A DNA stretch of 5,107 bases. Source: Lachnospiraceae bacterium (lineage in GTDB: Bacteria > Bacillota > Clostridia > Lachnospirales > Lachnospiraceae). This document shows positions 4,457 through 5,107 of this stretch, piece by piece (within the stretch, counting starts at the first letter, position 1; each line of letters opens with the position of its first letter). The position numbers and the translations under genes were made by a program. The notes below the pieces were generated by a model. That model made no database searches and had not been told where the DNA came from. It saw nothing but the letters and a program-made list of their open reading frames with translations. Where the stretch lies: contig DOVG01000264.1 in NCBI GenBank assembly GCA_003520205.1, forward strand, positions 1-5,107. Direction: 5' to 3'.

Positions 4457-5107
4457 ATGAGCGAGAGAATAGTACAAACAGCAGGAAGAAATCAGCTTGG
4501 AGAATTTGCACCGATGTTTGCGCATCTGAATGATGATGTACTCTTTGGTGAGGTATGGAACGAGGAAGCTATTGATGTAAAAACAAAATGCATTATTACG
4601 GTGGTTTCACTTATGGCTTCCGGAATTACGGACTCTTCTCTGATATATCATCTGCAGAACGCAAAAAATCATGGAGTTACTAAGGAAGAGATAGCATCAA
4701 TCATAACACATGCCACCATGTATGTAGGATGGCCGAAGGGCTGGGCAGTATTTCGCTTGGCTAAAGAGGTATGGAACGAGGATGTTCCCGAGATTACAGA
4801 AAAGGACAGATATCAGAATACAATTTGTTTCCCGATAGGTGAAGCAAATCCCTACGGAGAGTTCTTTGTTGGACAGAGCTATCTTGCTCCTGTATCTACT
4901 GAACAGGTACCTGTATTTAATGTAACCTTTGAGCCGGGATGTAGAAATAACTGGCACATTCATCATGCAAAGAATGGTGGAGGACAGATGCTGATTTGCA
5001 TAGGTGGAAGAGGATATTATCAGGAATGGGGTAAGAAAGCTATAGAAATGACGCCGGGAAAAGTCATAAACATTCCTGCGGAAGTGAAGCACTGGCATGG
5101 AGCAGCG
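4457..5107 (+). CDS. Carboxymuconolactone decarboxylase/cupin fusion protein, 3' end cut off
   Basis: An open frame of 217 codons with no stop before the window edge; ATG follows GGGAGG (4443-4448) by 8 nt. Residues about 15-107 form a carboxymuconolactone-decarboxylase (AhpD-like) domain: VWNEEAIDVKTKCIITVVSL, then SSLIYHLQNAKNHGVTKEEI, then ITHATMYVGWPKGW. The CxxC pair of AhpD peroxidase-reductases is missing at the SLIYH site, so thiol peroxidase activity is unlikely. Residues about 150-217 start a cupin barrel: PVFNVTFEPGCRNNWHIHH with His167 and His169, GGGQ with Gln177 in the usual Glu place, and HWHGAA with His212 and His214 as metal-ligand candidates. Similar CMD-cupin proteins occur next to redox- or aromatic-responsive regulators, but their reaction is mostly unproven. 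It is preceded by a consensus promoter with two operator sites, so it is probably inducible. Most of the cupin domain is present; only its C-terminal end is missing. Confidence 0.9.
   Translation, partial: MSERIVQTAGRNQLGEFAPMFAHLNDDVLFGEVWNEEAIDVKTKCIITVVSLMASGITDSSLIYHLQNAKNHGVTKEEIASIITHATMYVGWPKGWAVFRLAKEVWNEDVPEITEKDRYQNTICFPIGEANPYGEFFVGQSYLAPVSTEQVPVFNVTFEPGCRNNWHIHHAKNGGGQMLICIGGRGYYQEWGKKAIEMTPGKVINIPAEVKHWHGAA

Noticed and set aside
4697..5098. Reverse-strand open frame of 133 codons
   Set aside because: It lies opposite the CMD/cupin gene, whose domains and ribosome-binding site are clear; no Shine-Dalgarno or recognisable domain supports the reverse frame.

Overview
The window is low-to-moderate GC DNA with strong Shine-Dalgarno sites (GGAGG-type), consensus sigma-A-like promoters and gene families typical of anaerobic Clostridia. 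The best guess is a gut or rumen Lachnospiraceae relative (Butyrivibrio/Roseburia-like). This placement is inferred from codon style and gene content, not from a marker gene.

Left part (1-2718), the most interesting region. A small XRE-family regulator gene (14-271) is followed after only 5 nt by about 380 nt with no gene but dense RNA structure. This stretch holds three tandem copies of one RNA architecture (about 277-406, 408-534 and 564-651). Each copy has a lower stem closed by a C-G pair, an asymmetric internal loop 5'-AGCUA / 3'-AAUA(A/U)C, an 8-bp helix whose sequence differs between copies while pairing is kept, and a conserved UACUUC. In copies 1 and 2 the apical part is a circularly permuted tRNA mimic: T arm, then a 7-bp acceptor-like hairpin closed by a 4-5 nt loop, then UA, then D arm, with the anticodon stem opening into the long helix. 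Copy 3 keeps only a T-loop hairpin and runs into the ribosome-binding site of the next gene. The layout matches bacterial Y RNAs (YrlA type), which mimic tRNA and partner Ro60/TROVE proteins. The gene directly downstream (661-2718) encodes a 685-residue protein with a helical N-terminal two-thirds that may be remotely TROVE/HEAT-like and a C-terminal TerD-like domain where classical Ro60 has a von Willebrand A domain. The hypothesis is an RNA-protein system related to Ro60/Y RNA but built on a TerD-fused protein.

Middle part (2719-4310). A likely promoter precedes a 121-residue membrane-anchored protein combining a FeoB-associated Cys-rich N-terminus with a heavy-metal-associated (CxxC) domain. 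A CPBP-family intramembrane protease gene follows, ended by a long strong hairpin terminator. These two genes look independently transcribed and have no evident link to the RNA array.

Right part (4311-5107). A perfect TTGACA-17-TATAAT promoter overlaps a palindromic operator, with a second copy 34 nt downstream. It drives a carboxymuconolactone-decarboxylase/cupin fusion gene that runs off the window end. This looks like a regulator-controlled stress or detoxification gene whose repressor lies outside the window.
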